From: Sanderia malayensis
Lineage: Eukaryota > Cnidaria > Scyphozoa > Semaeostomeae > Pelagiidae
Length of the DNA: 64,000 bases
Direction of reading: 5' to 3'
Assembly: GCA_013076295.1 (NCBI GenBank)
Contig: RQOL01000817.1
Coordinates: forward strand, 53,056-117,055
Within the stretch, counting starts at the first letter, position 1; every line of letters starts with the position of its first letter. The notes below the pieces were generated by a model. It had not been told where the DNA came from. It did no database searches and was given only the letters and a program-made list of their open reading frames with translations. Shown one piece after another: positions 47,071 to 57,104 of this stretch. The translations under genes were made by a program, and so were the position numbers.

Positions 47071-49738
47071 CAACAAGTGCCGTACTTTGTACCTGTTGTT
47101 GCACAAGAATTATTATTGTACAATATTGGATCGACGTCCTCTGCTGTAACACCAGTCAAAGTGTTATGACTGCCAAAAGACGTTCTCACCTTCTCATGTG
47201 GACAACCTGGAACGCCATATGAAAAATATGTGTATAAAAATATGAAAAATTATCCACGAGGCACCTTGAGGCCGCACGAGAACATTTGGAAGATGGTGAA
47301 ACGTCTTTTCAGCATCCCCAACACAGTATTCCCGGCAGAGGACAGCGAGCTGTATTGGACGCAGCACTATGTATCATTTGACTTTTAGGCGCTCTTGAAG
47401 AAAGTGAGACAATCTCAATTGGCCAGATGGGATGCCAAGGTCGGTGTGGACATCAATGAACGAATTTGTGCAGACAATATTTGTGCAGATGACGGTGACG
47501 ATGATGGTCAGATGATGATAATGACAATGTGATAATCAACATTCCTCTGTCTTAGCAGCAGCAGCATTGGCCAGACGAATCCTTGTACTACGAAGAAGGC
47601 AAGAGCAGAAAGTATTTCAGTCTGTTTCAAGTGGCAAAAAGCCTGCGTCGCTTGGTGGCGTGCTTCATTGGCAATCTTATGAAAATGTTGAACGTGTGTA
47701 TATACGATTTCGAGATCAACACGAACAATTTTCCTTTCATAAAGAAAAACTCCAAATTCGTCTCGATGAACATCAAAGATAATTTGCAGAGTGGTGGCTT
47801 GATGATGGATGTCTGCAGTATTTGGTAGCAAAGCTTTATTCTCCGGAAGCGTTTTTGAATGCAGGCGGCAGCGACAATGATGACGATGAGAAAGATTTGT
47901 AGGAGTTGCAAATGTCCTTTTTTCCCTACAAATACGTGACGATTTACGAGAAGCTGGCAGAGACAGTGATGCCTCCGTATGAGAGTTTTTGCTCCACCCT
48001 CACACGGTCAAATCGGTTAGAAGAGGAATTATGCTCATGGCAAATGAAGAACCATTATTTCGATCTGAACAGCACAGTGCAGCAACGGCAACAGCATCAA
48101 CAACAACACGAAATAGCTCAGCCGTTGTCTGTACAAGACAAGTACGAGTGCCTCTGTTGGATGTGGAAAGCAAAAAATTTTTGCAAACTTGGTGACTATT
48201 TGCGAGATTACAACATCAAGGATGTACGCTCGTTCTTTCGAATCATCAAAAATTATTGTGCATCTTTGCGCGATAGTGATGTGGACATACTATATGAGGG
48301 GATTTCGCTGCCGGGCATGGTGAAGAATATCTTGAGCCCATGCATTCCGGCAAATACATTTCATTTTTTGGACACTGTTCGGTTGTACGATCTCGTTCGT
48401 TCGCGTGAGGTCGGAGGCCAAAGTAACATCTTCAACAACTGAATACGCTAAAGTATGTCAAAGGCTTCGATGCCAATGTGGGCACTGTGCGAAGGACAGT
48501 ATGTAGGGGTGCCGCATTTCTATATGCAGGTCCTGGGCAGTGTTTTGGTATGCACCGAATGACCACCATCCTCGATACGTTTCACCAAAGAGCGCAAGAG
48601 CAGAGATGTTGTATTTGGATTCAGTACACAGGGCGGTACTTTCAAGACCCATCGACGAGGTAGTCGACAATCGACTATATGCATAGACTATTTAGAGCAG
48701 CACATTCTAGCCCCGAAATGTGTCGTCTTGCACCAACAGAAATTCATTCGACCTTGTCGATCGGAAATCGATCTTTTACAGGGCAAATACAAGAAACTGT
48801 TTGACGATGAAGACCCTGGCGGTTGTGCTTTGGCACCGAAAACTTTTATGGTAGATGATATCTTCGTGGATTACCGGGATTTGAGAAAAGAACAGCGGTG
48901 TGTCATTGAGTTTGAAGAATGCTATTGGCATGCCTGTTGTCGAAGAACAAGCAAATGTGACAAGAAATTCCCAACAGATCACACGTGAGAAAGCACAACT
49001 GCCTGATGACGGGTGAACAGATACAACAGCTGGACGAATTGAGACGTATTGTGTTGCGACGTCTCAGCTATCATATTTGCATGATGAAGGAGTGTATGTG
49101 GAACGAACAATGTCAACACACAGTGACGAAACGGGGATTTGTGAAGAAATGCTGACCGAAAACAAGACAACAAGACCAGGACATATCACCAATCAGGAGA
49201 AGTCAAGTGAAATCAAGGCGAACACGGCAAAGTTGGTGGAGAATTCGGCATTCATTTCATGCATCGCAAACAAAGATAAACATCATCATATCCAGCTCAT
49301 CTCTTTGCTCAATGACGGTGACGGTGATGACAACAATGCAAATCGACGTACAAAAACGTGCATGCTCAGTCGAGACCAAATTTTAACAAATCCTAAAATG
49401 AAGCGGGAACTGGCCTCGTTGAGCATGTGCATGCGATAAGAACGGGTCTGCAATCAAGTCCTCGAAGTGGAAACGAAAAAGTGTCACATCGTCTACAATC
49501 AACTGCGCTGCATAGGCAAATTTTCGATCAAGCCAAGTTGTTGGTGCTAAAGTTCTACTGTTCCTTTCTGAAGAGCCTTTTGAAGCTGGATCATTTCGAA
49601 CTGTTGGACACCGATGCCGACAGCATTTACGAGGCCATGAAAGAGGAGCTTAGTCGTTTACCAAACTCACCCTCAAATGCGAGTTTGGTAAACGACAACC
49701 GGGTCGGTACAAATTGGAATTTGCCGGATACAGAATAA
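46862..49738 (+). pseudogene. Protein-primed-type DNA polymerase B, multiply frameshifted
   Basis: Replicative polymerase of Maverick/adintovirus type. Remnants appear in family order on the plus strand: a zinc-finger-like CYDCQKTF..H..C (47165-47240); exonuclease start SFDF followed by TAG at 47386-47388; FPYKYVTIYEKL (about 47920); the YNIKDV exonuclease block (about 48205) and SLPG (about 48305); polymerase motif A as GFDANVG (48463); an inserted VSR-like nuclease segment FEECYWHACC (about 48915); the helix AKLLVLKFYCSFL (about 49545); and motif C LLDTDADSIY (about 49600), which keeps the paired Asp. At least six frame changes or stops separate these blocks (near 47150, 47386, 47830, 48442, 48665, 48988, 49438). 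The whole is clearly a corpse, but the metal-binding residues survive. Confidence 0.87.
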
Positions 49739-49739
49739 T

Positions 49740-50480
49740 TTTGCTGTTTTCCAAACTGTGCTCTGCGTTGCCCTAGGCACCATTCTCCTGAACATATTCA
49801 GTTTTGAAAGGGGTCACAAACTCACTCACGATCTCTACTCATACAATGCCGACTATAGTGAAAAAACACTCCACGTCGTGTACGATCGCGTACAAGACGG
49901 TTCACTCATCACACCATGTACAGCTTGTCCCATCGCAAGGAGCAAAATCGTCCCGCCTGCATTGTTCAGCAATGGTGAAAAAGAAACCTCCACCATCCCT
50001 CGCTACCTCTAGTTGCTGCCTCGACTCAGCGCCTACACAATGTTGAGCAGCAGCACAATCTCCACAGACTACAAAGCCTATTTGGCAATGCCCGCCAACT
50101 ACAGCACAACAAAATTGGCTACGAATTTATTCAACTTTCTCAGTGCCGAAGAAATATTCCTCTACATGAACACTGTGAAAGCCACATATCACATCGGCAA
50201 CCACATCGGTCAAGGTTACTGGCCAAAGTGCCGGCTCCAACGTAGGCTTTTGCAAGCAAGCTCGAAAACCCACACTCGCTCAGTGGTGATGGCGACATAG
50301 ACGAAACGAAATCTGTGACATACACGTTGAAAATCAAACAGCCCATATTTGGCACACTACTTAAAGACATCAAGCTCGACAAAATGTCCTTTTACATTCC
50401 CAACTCCTACAACGATCAGATCAATCAGGACATGCTCGAATTCCTTTTCCTTCTACGGCATAAAAAACCTGCCACCTAAA
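49740..50480 (+). pseudogene. Possible capsid-region remnant
   Basis: Two consecutive open stretches in one frame (49758-50009 and 50013-50300, separated by TAG 50010-50012) encode a polypeptide with blocks HKLTHDLYSYNADYSEKTL and ATYHIGNHIGQGYWPKC. A third stretch in another frame (50302-50478) gives TYTLKIKQPIFGTLLKDIKL and MSFYIPNSYNDQINQDM. A structural protein is expected between polymerase and protease in this kind of element, but no jelly-roll motif is recognised. Confidence 0.35.
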
Positions 50481-50650
50481 CTGATGGATTACTTATCATA
50501 AACACATTCATCAAAATTCGCATTAATTTTTGCTTAACACTTATTGCGCACGCATAACCCATCATACAAAACGCAAAATGGCTCCTAGAAAAATCCTTGC
50601 ATCTCCTCTGATCGCCCCACCAATACAAACAACCCTGCCGCCCCCTTAAC

Positions 50651-51190
50651 ATGAGCAACAAGTTGGAAATAATCTTTGAAAGACACCATCCTGCCTATTA
50701 CCTAATGTCTTGGCCAAACGGTGCTGACGCAACCCAACCCACAGATCTACTGGTCGCCGCTGCCCAATGTATGTTTCAATCAATAATTTCAATCGAAGAA
50801 ATGAAAATCAATCTCACCGCAATGTCGGTCGTGCCGGAAGAGGTAGCGAAATACATCCAAACCTTCAGGAACGAGTCACAGGATGAATTTCCCTTCACCT
50901 ATCAATTGATCGACATCATCAACCCGACGGTCAGCATTTCCGAATTAAAATTGAACATCTCTAATGACAAACTGGCCGACAAGGTCACCATCGATTTTCG
51001 TGACCATCAAGCCATACTCCGTATATATCGGCCAATTTGCCCGAAGTCACCAAATGGTAATTTCTCGTCAACTCCTCCTCCATTTGCAAAATCCAAAAGA
51101 ACAGTTTTCTATTATTTCTCTTCTTCTGAAGCTGTTAATTTTCACACACTCAGTCTCTCTCACCAACACGCGGCACGAGCACGAACATGA
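50651..51190 (+). CDS. Putative structural protein upstream of the protease
   Basis: A 179-codon frame starts at ATG 50651. The first 130 residues look beta-rich and folded (KLEIIFERHHPAYYLMSW, ISISELKLN-like, KVTIDFRDHQAILRIYRP). The last 50 are Ser/Thr/His-rich and may be out of frame. Its TGA overlaps the protease ATG (ATGA at 51187-51190), a compact arrangement typical of viral genes. By position it could be a minor capsid or penton-like protein; this is inference. Confidence 0.45.
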   Translation: MSNKLEIIFERHHPAYYLMSWPNGADATQPTDLLVAAAQCMFQSIISIEEMKINLTAMSVVPEEVAKYIQTFRNESQDEFPFTYQLIDIINPTVSISELKLNISNDKLADKVTIDFRDHQAILRIYRPICPKSPNGNFSSTPPPFAKSKRTVFYYFSSSEAVNFHTLSLSHQHAARART

Positions 51191-51640
51191 ACAACAAACA
51201 AATCGCTGATTGCATCCGCAAAGATGAACACTACATGGCTCAAATCTATGCTGGCATCATCACGGAAAACGACATCACTCGTATCCTACACAGCGTCAAC
51301 AGTTTTTGCAATTTTTAAAAAAAATCACATCGCTACTACAATGTGGCATCCAACAGTTCCCCACCGCCTACTTTCTCAGCACTGGGATGCACCAGAATGG
51401 CAGACAACACTGGCAGGCGCTCTACTTCGATCATGACCACAACGTCTTCTTCTTGGACTTGTACGGATGCCAGGCCTGGTGCGTATTCAAATCGTTTCAA
51501 GTCCCCGAAGAGAACTCAATGAATGCCTGTCCATGCAAACCTTCACCACATACTTTCCCTATCGAATCCAGTCGGAGAAAATGAACATTTGCAGCGAATA
51601 TTCGATCCTATTTCTCTTCAGCATCTGCAAAGTTTGACCT
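51187..51640 (+). pseudogene. Adenain-like cysteine protease, two frameshifts
   Basis: Maturation protease of the adenovirus/Polinton C5 family. From ATG 51187 the N-terminus reads as a short helical domain with DEHYMAQIYAGIITENDI, equivalent to the F-x-GV-x-x-x-D region of the family. After a stop/frameshift near 51318 the core continues with QHWQALYF (catalytic His codon 51408-51410) and FFLDLYG (catalytic Asp). After a second frame change near 51550 comes RIQSEKMNICSEYSILF, which carries the catalytic Cys (codon 51590-51592). His, Asp and Cys are all present in order, but in two different frames. Together with the polymerase this identifies the element. Confidence 0.82.
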
Positions 51641-52011
51641 CCCTGGATGCAAGGATACAAATTTTGGCACTCTAATTGTTTCTACCTGGTCATGCCGAAC
51701 AGCGCACGAAAAAAAGACCTTTTGGTTTCAAACGAACGACGTGTACGAACCTATTTTTTCATCTATTTAGCCTTCCCAATTGAAATATCTTTAAATTGTT
51801 GTCATAATAATCATAATCATCATCACTGCTATTTTCTACATGAAATTCAATAAAAAATCAAACACCCAAAAAGTATTCGTTTCATCATCATGTTTCTTTT
51901 TCTCACACTACACAAGTATTACCAATGATTGTCAACTAAATGGTAAGAAAGCCCAAGTTCATCAACATCATAGTTCTTTGATACACTTTACCTATTCCGT
52001 TTCAACTCAGA
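51640..52011. other. AT-rich spacer between convergent genes
   Basis: No gene is seen. It contains a (CATAAT)-like simple repeat near 51800 and AATAAA on the plus strand near 51850, suitable for 3' processing of the rightward transcripts. Confidence 0.4.
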
Positions 52012-52527
52012 TCAAACAGCAGCATCTCCAAAATGACATCTCTCTTTGGCCTGCCGATGATTGAAAATCAAATTCGCCTTTCCCATTAATTTAATCTCTT
52101 CTTCGTCGAATGAGGTGACGTGTTCCTTTTTGCCTTGGCAGAAGATTCTGTAAGCCATGCAGGTCATCCAGTAGCTGGTCTTTTTGCACAGGGCTTCGAG
52201 GACAGAGCACTTGAGGTTGTTGGTGGCTGCGATTTCGAGGATGGACTTTTTCTGGTTGATTTCGCTGGACTGGCTGGACTGGCTGGACTGGCTGGTTGGT
52301 TCGCTGTTTTCTTTGAGATGACTGTTGGAGATGTGGAGCGAGTCGGTGCAAATGATTTGCAAGTTGTTGTCTTTGTTGTTTTCGTCATCATTGTCATTGT
52401 CTTGTTTGATGTCATCGCCACCGGAACCACCACAACCACCACCACCACCTGTGCTGTTGCTATGGAAGGGGTTGAAGTGAATGTCAACGAGGTTTTTCGA
52501 ATGCTGAAAATAGAAAAAACTCGACAT
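52012..52527 (-). CDS. Provirus right-arm protein, Gly-rich linker and helical C-terminus
   Basis: A frame opens at 52644, but ATG near 52527 is favoured because a TATA-like CATATAAAAACC lies at about 52603-52612 on the minus strand. The protein has a short N-terminal domain, a GGGGGCGGSGG linker, a long Asp/Asn/Lys-rich and Ser-Gln repeat region, and a more conserved-looking C-terminus (ILEIAATNNLKCSVLEALCK, WMTCMAYRIFCQGKKEHV). No family recognised. Confidence 0.5.
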   Translation of the reverse strand: MSSFFYFQHSKNLVDIHFNPFHSNSTGGGGGCGGSGGDDIKQDNDNDDENNKDNNLQIICTDSLHISNSHLKENSEPTSQSSQSSQSSEINQKKSILEIAATNNLKCSVLEALCKKTSYWMTCMAYRIFCQGKKEHVTSFDEEEIKLMGKANLIFNHRQAKERCHFGDAAV

Positions 52528-52673
52528 CGTGAATATCAGTGTTTTTTGGCCGCATATACACCAAAATGCCACTGCTAACATCGTAGTATTAAAAAAACGA
52601 GAAAGGTTTTTATATGAAAAATAGCACAGTGAAAAATAAAACAAGCGAATTACATAAAACAGAGTCAGTTTCG

Positions 52674-53234
52674 TTAAACTGCTGTAGATTTGTACTTGTT
52701 CATGCTAGGATCAATGTCCATTGTATGATCGAGGTGCACGTTTAAGTTGTGTAACTGTGGACTTGAGGATACTTTTTGTAGGACCTGTTTGTATTCTAGT
52801 CCGTGAGTTATTTGTTTTGGGTGGATGCCCGTGTGGCAGTGTTGTTCACTGCACACGTCAATATCGAGCTCTTGCAATTGCGGGAAAAGGCCACCTATCT
52901 GTTTGAGAGCGGCTTTTGCTTTCATTCTACATACAGCAAATTGCTGCAATAGAGTTTGAAAGAGCTGATTCAAAATTTGATTCTGGAGGCGAGTGTTGAT
53001 TGACAAGGTCTGGACCCTTTCTGTTTTGAATTGGTATAACTTTTGTTGTTGTTTGATGCTCTTTTTGAGACGACGTATTTTGCTCTCGTCATCATGAACA
53101 AGATCATCAGTGTCTTCAAGATCAGCATCATCATCATCATCATCATCATCATCGTCGCTCTTGCTATCATGGTCTGTTTTTTCATGTTGGACGCGGCTGT
53201 CTTGTTTTTCGTTTGTGTTTTTGGTGTTCATCAT
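52674..53234 (-). CDS. Provirus right-arm coiled-coil protein with poly-Asp tract
   Basis: A 186-codon frame from ATG 53234. Residues 28-40 are a poly-Asp run encoded by (GAT)n. Next comes a coiled-coil-like helix (KIRRLKKSIKQQQKLYQFK and beyond), then a C-terminal part with His/Cys (DIDVCSEQHCHTGIHPKQI). The minus-strand TATA box CTATAAATAC at 53291-53300 lies about 60 bases upstream, the best promoter in the block. Function unknown. Confidence 0.55.
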   Translation of the reverse strand: MMNTKNTNEKQDSRVQHEKTDHDSKSDDDDDDDDDDADLEDTDDLVHDDESKIRRLKKSIKQQQKLYQFKTERVQTLSINTRLQNQILNQLFQTLLQQFAVCRMKAKAALKQIGGLFPQLQELDIDVCSEQHCHTGIHPKQITHGLEYKQVLQKVSSSPQLHNLNVHLDHTMDIDPSMNKYKSTAV

Positions 53235-53290
53235 GATGCTATCATTGTTGTTGTCTGCTGTTGCTGCTGCTCTTGGAGATGTCTTGCACT

Positions 53291-53300
53291 GTATTTATAG
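53291..53300 (-). promoter_or_regulatory. TATA box of the right-arm gene
   Basis: CTATAAATAC on the minus strand matches the TATA consensus and is placed correctly for the gene starting at 53234. Similar boxes precede the genes at 43216, 52527 and 44241. Confidence 0.6.
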
Positions 53301-53359
53301 CCATGCGAATGAATGAAAATTCCATGTTATTGTTAAGGTGTTCCGCTATTGTTTAGGTT

Positions 53360-54425
53360 TTCCATGAACATTCGAGCGTAGCGAGCTAACTGATTGCTTG
53401 GGGATGAAAGTAGCATGAGTGTCAGCGAAGGCAGTCCATGAAGTGGGCCTATCAGTCACTGTTTCCTGATAAAAGAAAGACAGGTGAGCGTAGCAAGCTA
53501 ACTCTTGCATGTGAGAGTGATAGCGGCATGACCGTCAGCGAATGCAGTGCACGAAGTGCGCCTATCAGTCAATTTTTCTTGATAATAGATAGACAGGCGA
53601 GGATGGAGAGCTAACCCATTGTGGGTGGGGTGCGACAGGGCATGAGCCTAGGGAAATACAGCACACGAAATGCCCCTATCAGTCACTGTTTCTTGATAAA
53701 GAAAGGACAGGCGAGCATAGCAAGCTAACTTACTGAACATAGTGTAGAAAGGGGCATGAGGGAACCTAATGCAGTGCTTGAAGCGCTCCTATCAGTCAGT
53801 TGTTCTTGATAATAGATGGACATTCAAGGGTAGCAAGCTAAACCTTTGTATATGCGGTTGAAAGCAGCATAACCTAACAAACAATTATACCCAGAAGAGG
53901 ATCGAAATTGGCCAATCAGAAAAGAGGTGAGTGATTGGTAAAGTGCAAAACAACAAATCATCACCGGTGATCGAACAATAGATTATTGAAAGAGTCCCAG
54001 TGGGAAAACGAACTCTTTCTGTCTACACAGTATTGGATCCATGGTTTTGATGTAGACAGATTTGTTGGTTAGGTTTTCATTTTTGTTCTCTTTCTCACGT
54101 ACTACTCTGATGAGTGTCAGACGAAAAGCTTTAGTATTTACTATGTTTCGCTATGTTTCCGATTTTAAAAGCAATTTTGAATATCAGTCAGTTGCTCTTG
54201 ATAATAGGTGGAAATTCGAGCGTAGCAAGCTAAACCTTTGTATGCGGGGTAGAAAGCGGCATGAGCTTAGGCAATACAGCGCACAAAGTGCACCTACCCG
54301 TCAGGGCTTCTGGATAATAGATAGACAGGTGAGCATAGCGCGGTTGCCTGTTGTATGTGGGGTGGGAAAAGGCATGAACCTAAGGGAATAGAGAGCATGA
54401 AGTGCGCCTATCAGTTACTGTTTCT
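53360..54425. repeat. Approximately 120-bp satellite, array 1
   Basis: About nine diverged monomers containing GAATGCAGCGCACGAAGTGC, CTATCAGTCAGTGTTTCTTG, ATAATAGATAGACAGGCGAG and CGTAGCGAGCTAACCCATTG. A non-satellite insert occupies about 53880-54180. The array abuts the truncated 3' end of the gypsy element. Confidence 0.9.
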
Positions 54426-54429
54426 TTCA

Positions 54430-55244
54430 GCCATGTATATCAACTTGTTTCTGAATACAAGCTTTGACCTGCTTCACCATTGCTTCAGATAATCCATTTC
54501 CTTTGGATGGAGACGTGACGATTTGGATTTGCTGATACCTAATATATTACACATTTCATGCATTATACAACCATCCACATTGGGTACAGCATCACTATGA
54601 GAGCATCGCATCAATCCATACCTGCAGATTCATTGATTATTGATGACAAACGCGATTGAAGGGGCATGTGTGTCTTCTAATGGAATCACTTCAAGCCATT
54701 TGGTGAAATGGTCAACCAGGATTAATGTGTACGTGTTTCCATAGTGTAATGCAGGGATAAAAGGGCCCGCGAGGTCGTAGCAAACAAGTTGGAATCGTTC
54801 TGATGACTCAATTGTTTGTAAGGGTGCTTTGTTGCAGCCCTGTGGAGGGGAATTGAATAAGGAGCAAGTTTGGCAATTTTTGACCCAATTGTGGATGTAA
54901 TGGCGTGCATTTGGCCAAAAATAGGCATTGGAGAGACGTGTCCATGCGCGATCTATGCCAAAATATCCTGATGAAGCATGATCATGACAGATTCGAAGGA
55001 CCGTTGAACGTAATTGCTCTAGAATGACCGCATAGGATTTCCGTTGCAAGATACCTTCGGTAAAAAGGCTGAGATGTTTACAGTATCTTTGGAGGGAACC
55101 CAGTCGACTGATATCGAATTGTTTCATTGGTAGAAGATACTCTTTTGCCGCAAACATCAAAGGGTCCTTTGATTGGTGCTCAATAAGTTCTTCATATTTG
55201 AATTCTGGTTGAAGATTCATGTCGATAATATTAATTGAATGCAT
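54430..55244 (-). pseudogene. Gypsy integrase, 3' truncated
   Basis: The HHCC-type zinc region is HDHASSGYFG with NCQTC (a His is lost). The core begins with CYDLAGPF (first Asp) and LVDHFTKWLEV, stops at about 54630, and after frame breaks the segment SPSKGNGLSEAMVKQVKA near 54480 supplies the region of the catalytic Glu. The coding sequence then ends at the satellite border near 54425. Confidence 0.8.
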
Positions 55245-56588
55245 ACGACTAAGACAGTCGCTGATTGCATTGTTCTTTGATGGAATCTGTTGGATTTCGT
55301 AATCGGGTTCGGATAGTTCAGGGGCCCAGTTGAGAAGTTTTCTGCTTTTTGGCGATCATTTTGATTGAAGGTAGGTGTTAACACGATTTTCAGCGAGGAG
55401 CAAGAATGGTTTTCCAAAAAAGTAATGGCAAAACTTCTGAGTGGCAAAAATGATTGCGTGGGCTTCTTTTCCAAAGATGTTCCACTTGGCTCTGTGATGT
55501 TGAATTTGCGACTTGCACAAAGGTTGATGTATTCCTTTCCATTAGAATAACTGTGGGCTTTGAGGCAAACGTCTTCTCCTTTGTCGAATGCATCTGTTTC
55601 TACGATAAAGAAGTCTCGACTATCAGGGGCACGTGCAAGTGGAGCATTAGTAAGAAGTTGCTTGATTGTGTTAAATGATGTGTCACACTCTGGAGTCCAG
55701 TGGAATGGTGCATTTGTTTCAGGGAGATGATGAAGTGGAGATGCAATTTCGGAGTAATGGGGAAGAAAACGGTCACAAAATTGAGCCACGCCTAGGAACT
55801 CTTTCAATTTACGAGCAGTTGTAGGGGCCGGAAGTTCAACAAAAGATTGAACGAGTGCAGGGTCTAAACGAATTTGACGGCAATCAATGATATGTCCAAG
55901 ATAAGGTAATTTGGTTTGAAAAAACGGTACTTTAAGGCAATGCGATTGAGGCCAGCATCTGAAAGTCTTCCAAGCACTCGCCGGATATTGCATAGATGTT
56001 TCTTGAAAGCTTGTTCCTTTTATCACTACATCGTCAAAGAACGGCGGTGAAATGCAGTCAGAAAGATCGGAAAATGTTTGCTCCATGGTTTTTGAAAGTG
56101 ATTTGAAGCTGTTTTGATGCCTTCAGGCATGACGGTCCATGTCCATTGTCCCAGACAGTAGCCAGGTGGTAAGGTAAGTATTGGTTTGCAATTGTCAGTA
56201 CACGGAATCTGATGGTTAAAATCGATAAAGCTGACAAATGTGGAGCAGTGACAGAATCAAGACATTGCTCAATAGAGGGTGGAGGACAACCTGAATCGGC
56301 GAGGTCATTGTTTAGGAAGCGATAGTCAACTACGAGGTGGTAACAATCGGTAACACGAGCACTGTTAGCAACATTTTTCATTTCGACTAGAAGGGTGGCA
56401 GCAAGATAGGGTGGATCTATTTGTTGAATGAGACCCAGGTCTTGATAATGGTTGAGAAGTTCTTTCGCAATAGGTTGCTGGTGGAGAGGCACCCGGCGTA
56501 TGGGAGTGGAAATAGGTGTCGTGTGTTCCAGTTGCACATCAAAGGAGGGTACATTAGCTCTTACAATCTTGGAATTTGATAAGAACAA
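55217..56588 (-). pseudogene. Gypsy reverse transcriptase and RNase H
   Basis: The 56588-56058 frame has the RT N-terminal part (PIRRVPLHQQPIAKELLNHY and VDYRFLNNDL). After a frameshift near 56250 the 56086-55217 frame contains the catalytic FFDDVV (YxDD position, about 56035), the thumb (YLGHIIDCRQIRLDPALVQ) and an RNase H start with VETDAF. At least three frame breaks make it inactive. Confidence 0.85.
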
Positions 56589-57104
56589 GACATCACGAAT
56601 TCTGTCAGTAATTGCATGGTTTGCTGTAATTGGGGAGGAGAAAGATGTTGCATTCGTTCTGTTAATATGGCTACACAGTCCGGGGGAGATTGGACAGATG
56701 ATGGCGAAAGTAAATTGACATTGTCTAATGATTCAGAAGTAATTTCCTCAAAGGCACAAGTGCCAGTTGCTATGTTAGTGCCTTTACCAATTGTTTTAGA
56801 GATAGGGAATTGTTAATAATGAGGACCTCTGTGCAAGCGTTCTGATGTGAGATAAATTGAATGGTGGGGAGAATGTTTATCCGGAGACGTTCTTCGAATG
56901 GCTTGTGTCCATCGATAAGAGATGTGAGGGCAGTAACGGGACAAAGAGAACTTAAAGCTGACCCACTGTTGATCACAGATATTTTTAAGGGCTCTGCAAA
57001 TCACTGAGTGGTTGCAAGTGATAAAATATCTTGATGGGGGGGTCGTGAGACACTTTGACAAAGGAGTGATTGAGAAAAAGTGTTTGGTTTGTGTTATCCA
57101 TACC

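Larger units (their letters stand above)
41801..53350. mobile_element. Degenerate Maverick/adintovirus-like provirus
   Basis: The block combines a protein-primed-type polymerase B, an adenain-like protease and a cluster of TATA-preceded acidic genes. The centre is transcribed rightward and both outer arms leftward. Polymerase B plus adenain is the signature pair of Maverick/Polinton and adintovirus elements. Not found: retroviral-type integrase, packaging ATPase, recognisable major capsid protein, terminal inverted repeats or target duplication. The borders are therefore estimates: the left from the first gene with this style, the right from the start of satellite at about 53360. Many frameshifts, often at trinucleotide or hexanucleotide repeats, show it is not replication-competent. 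Confidence 0.72.
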
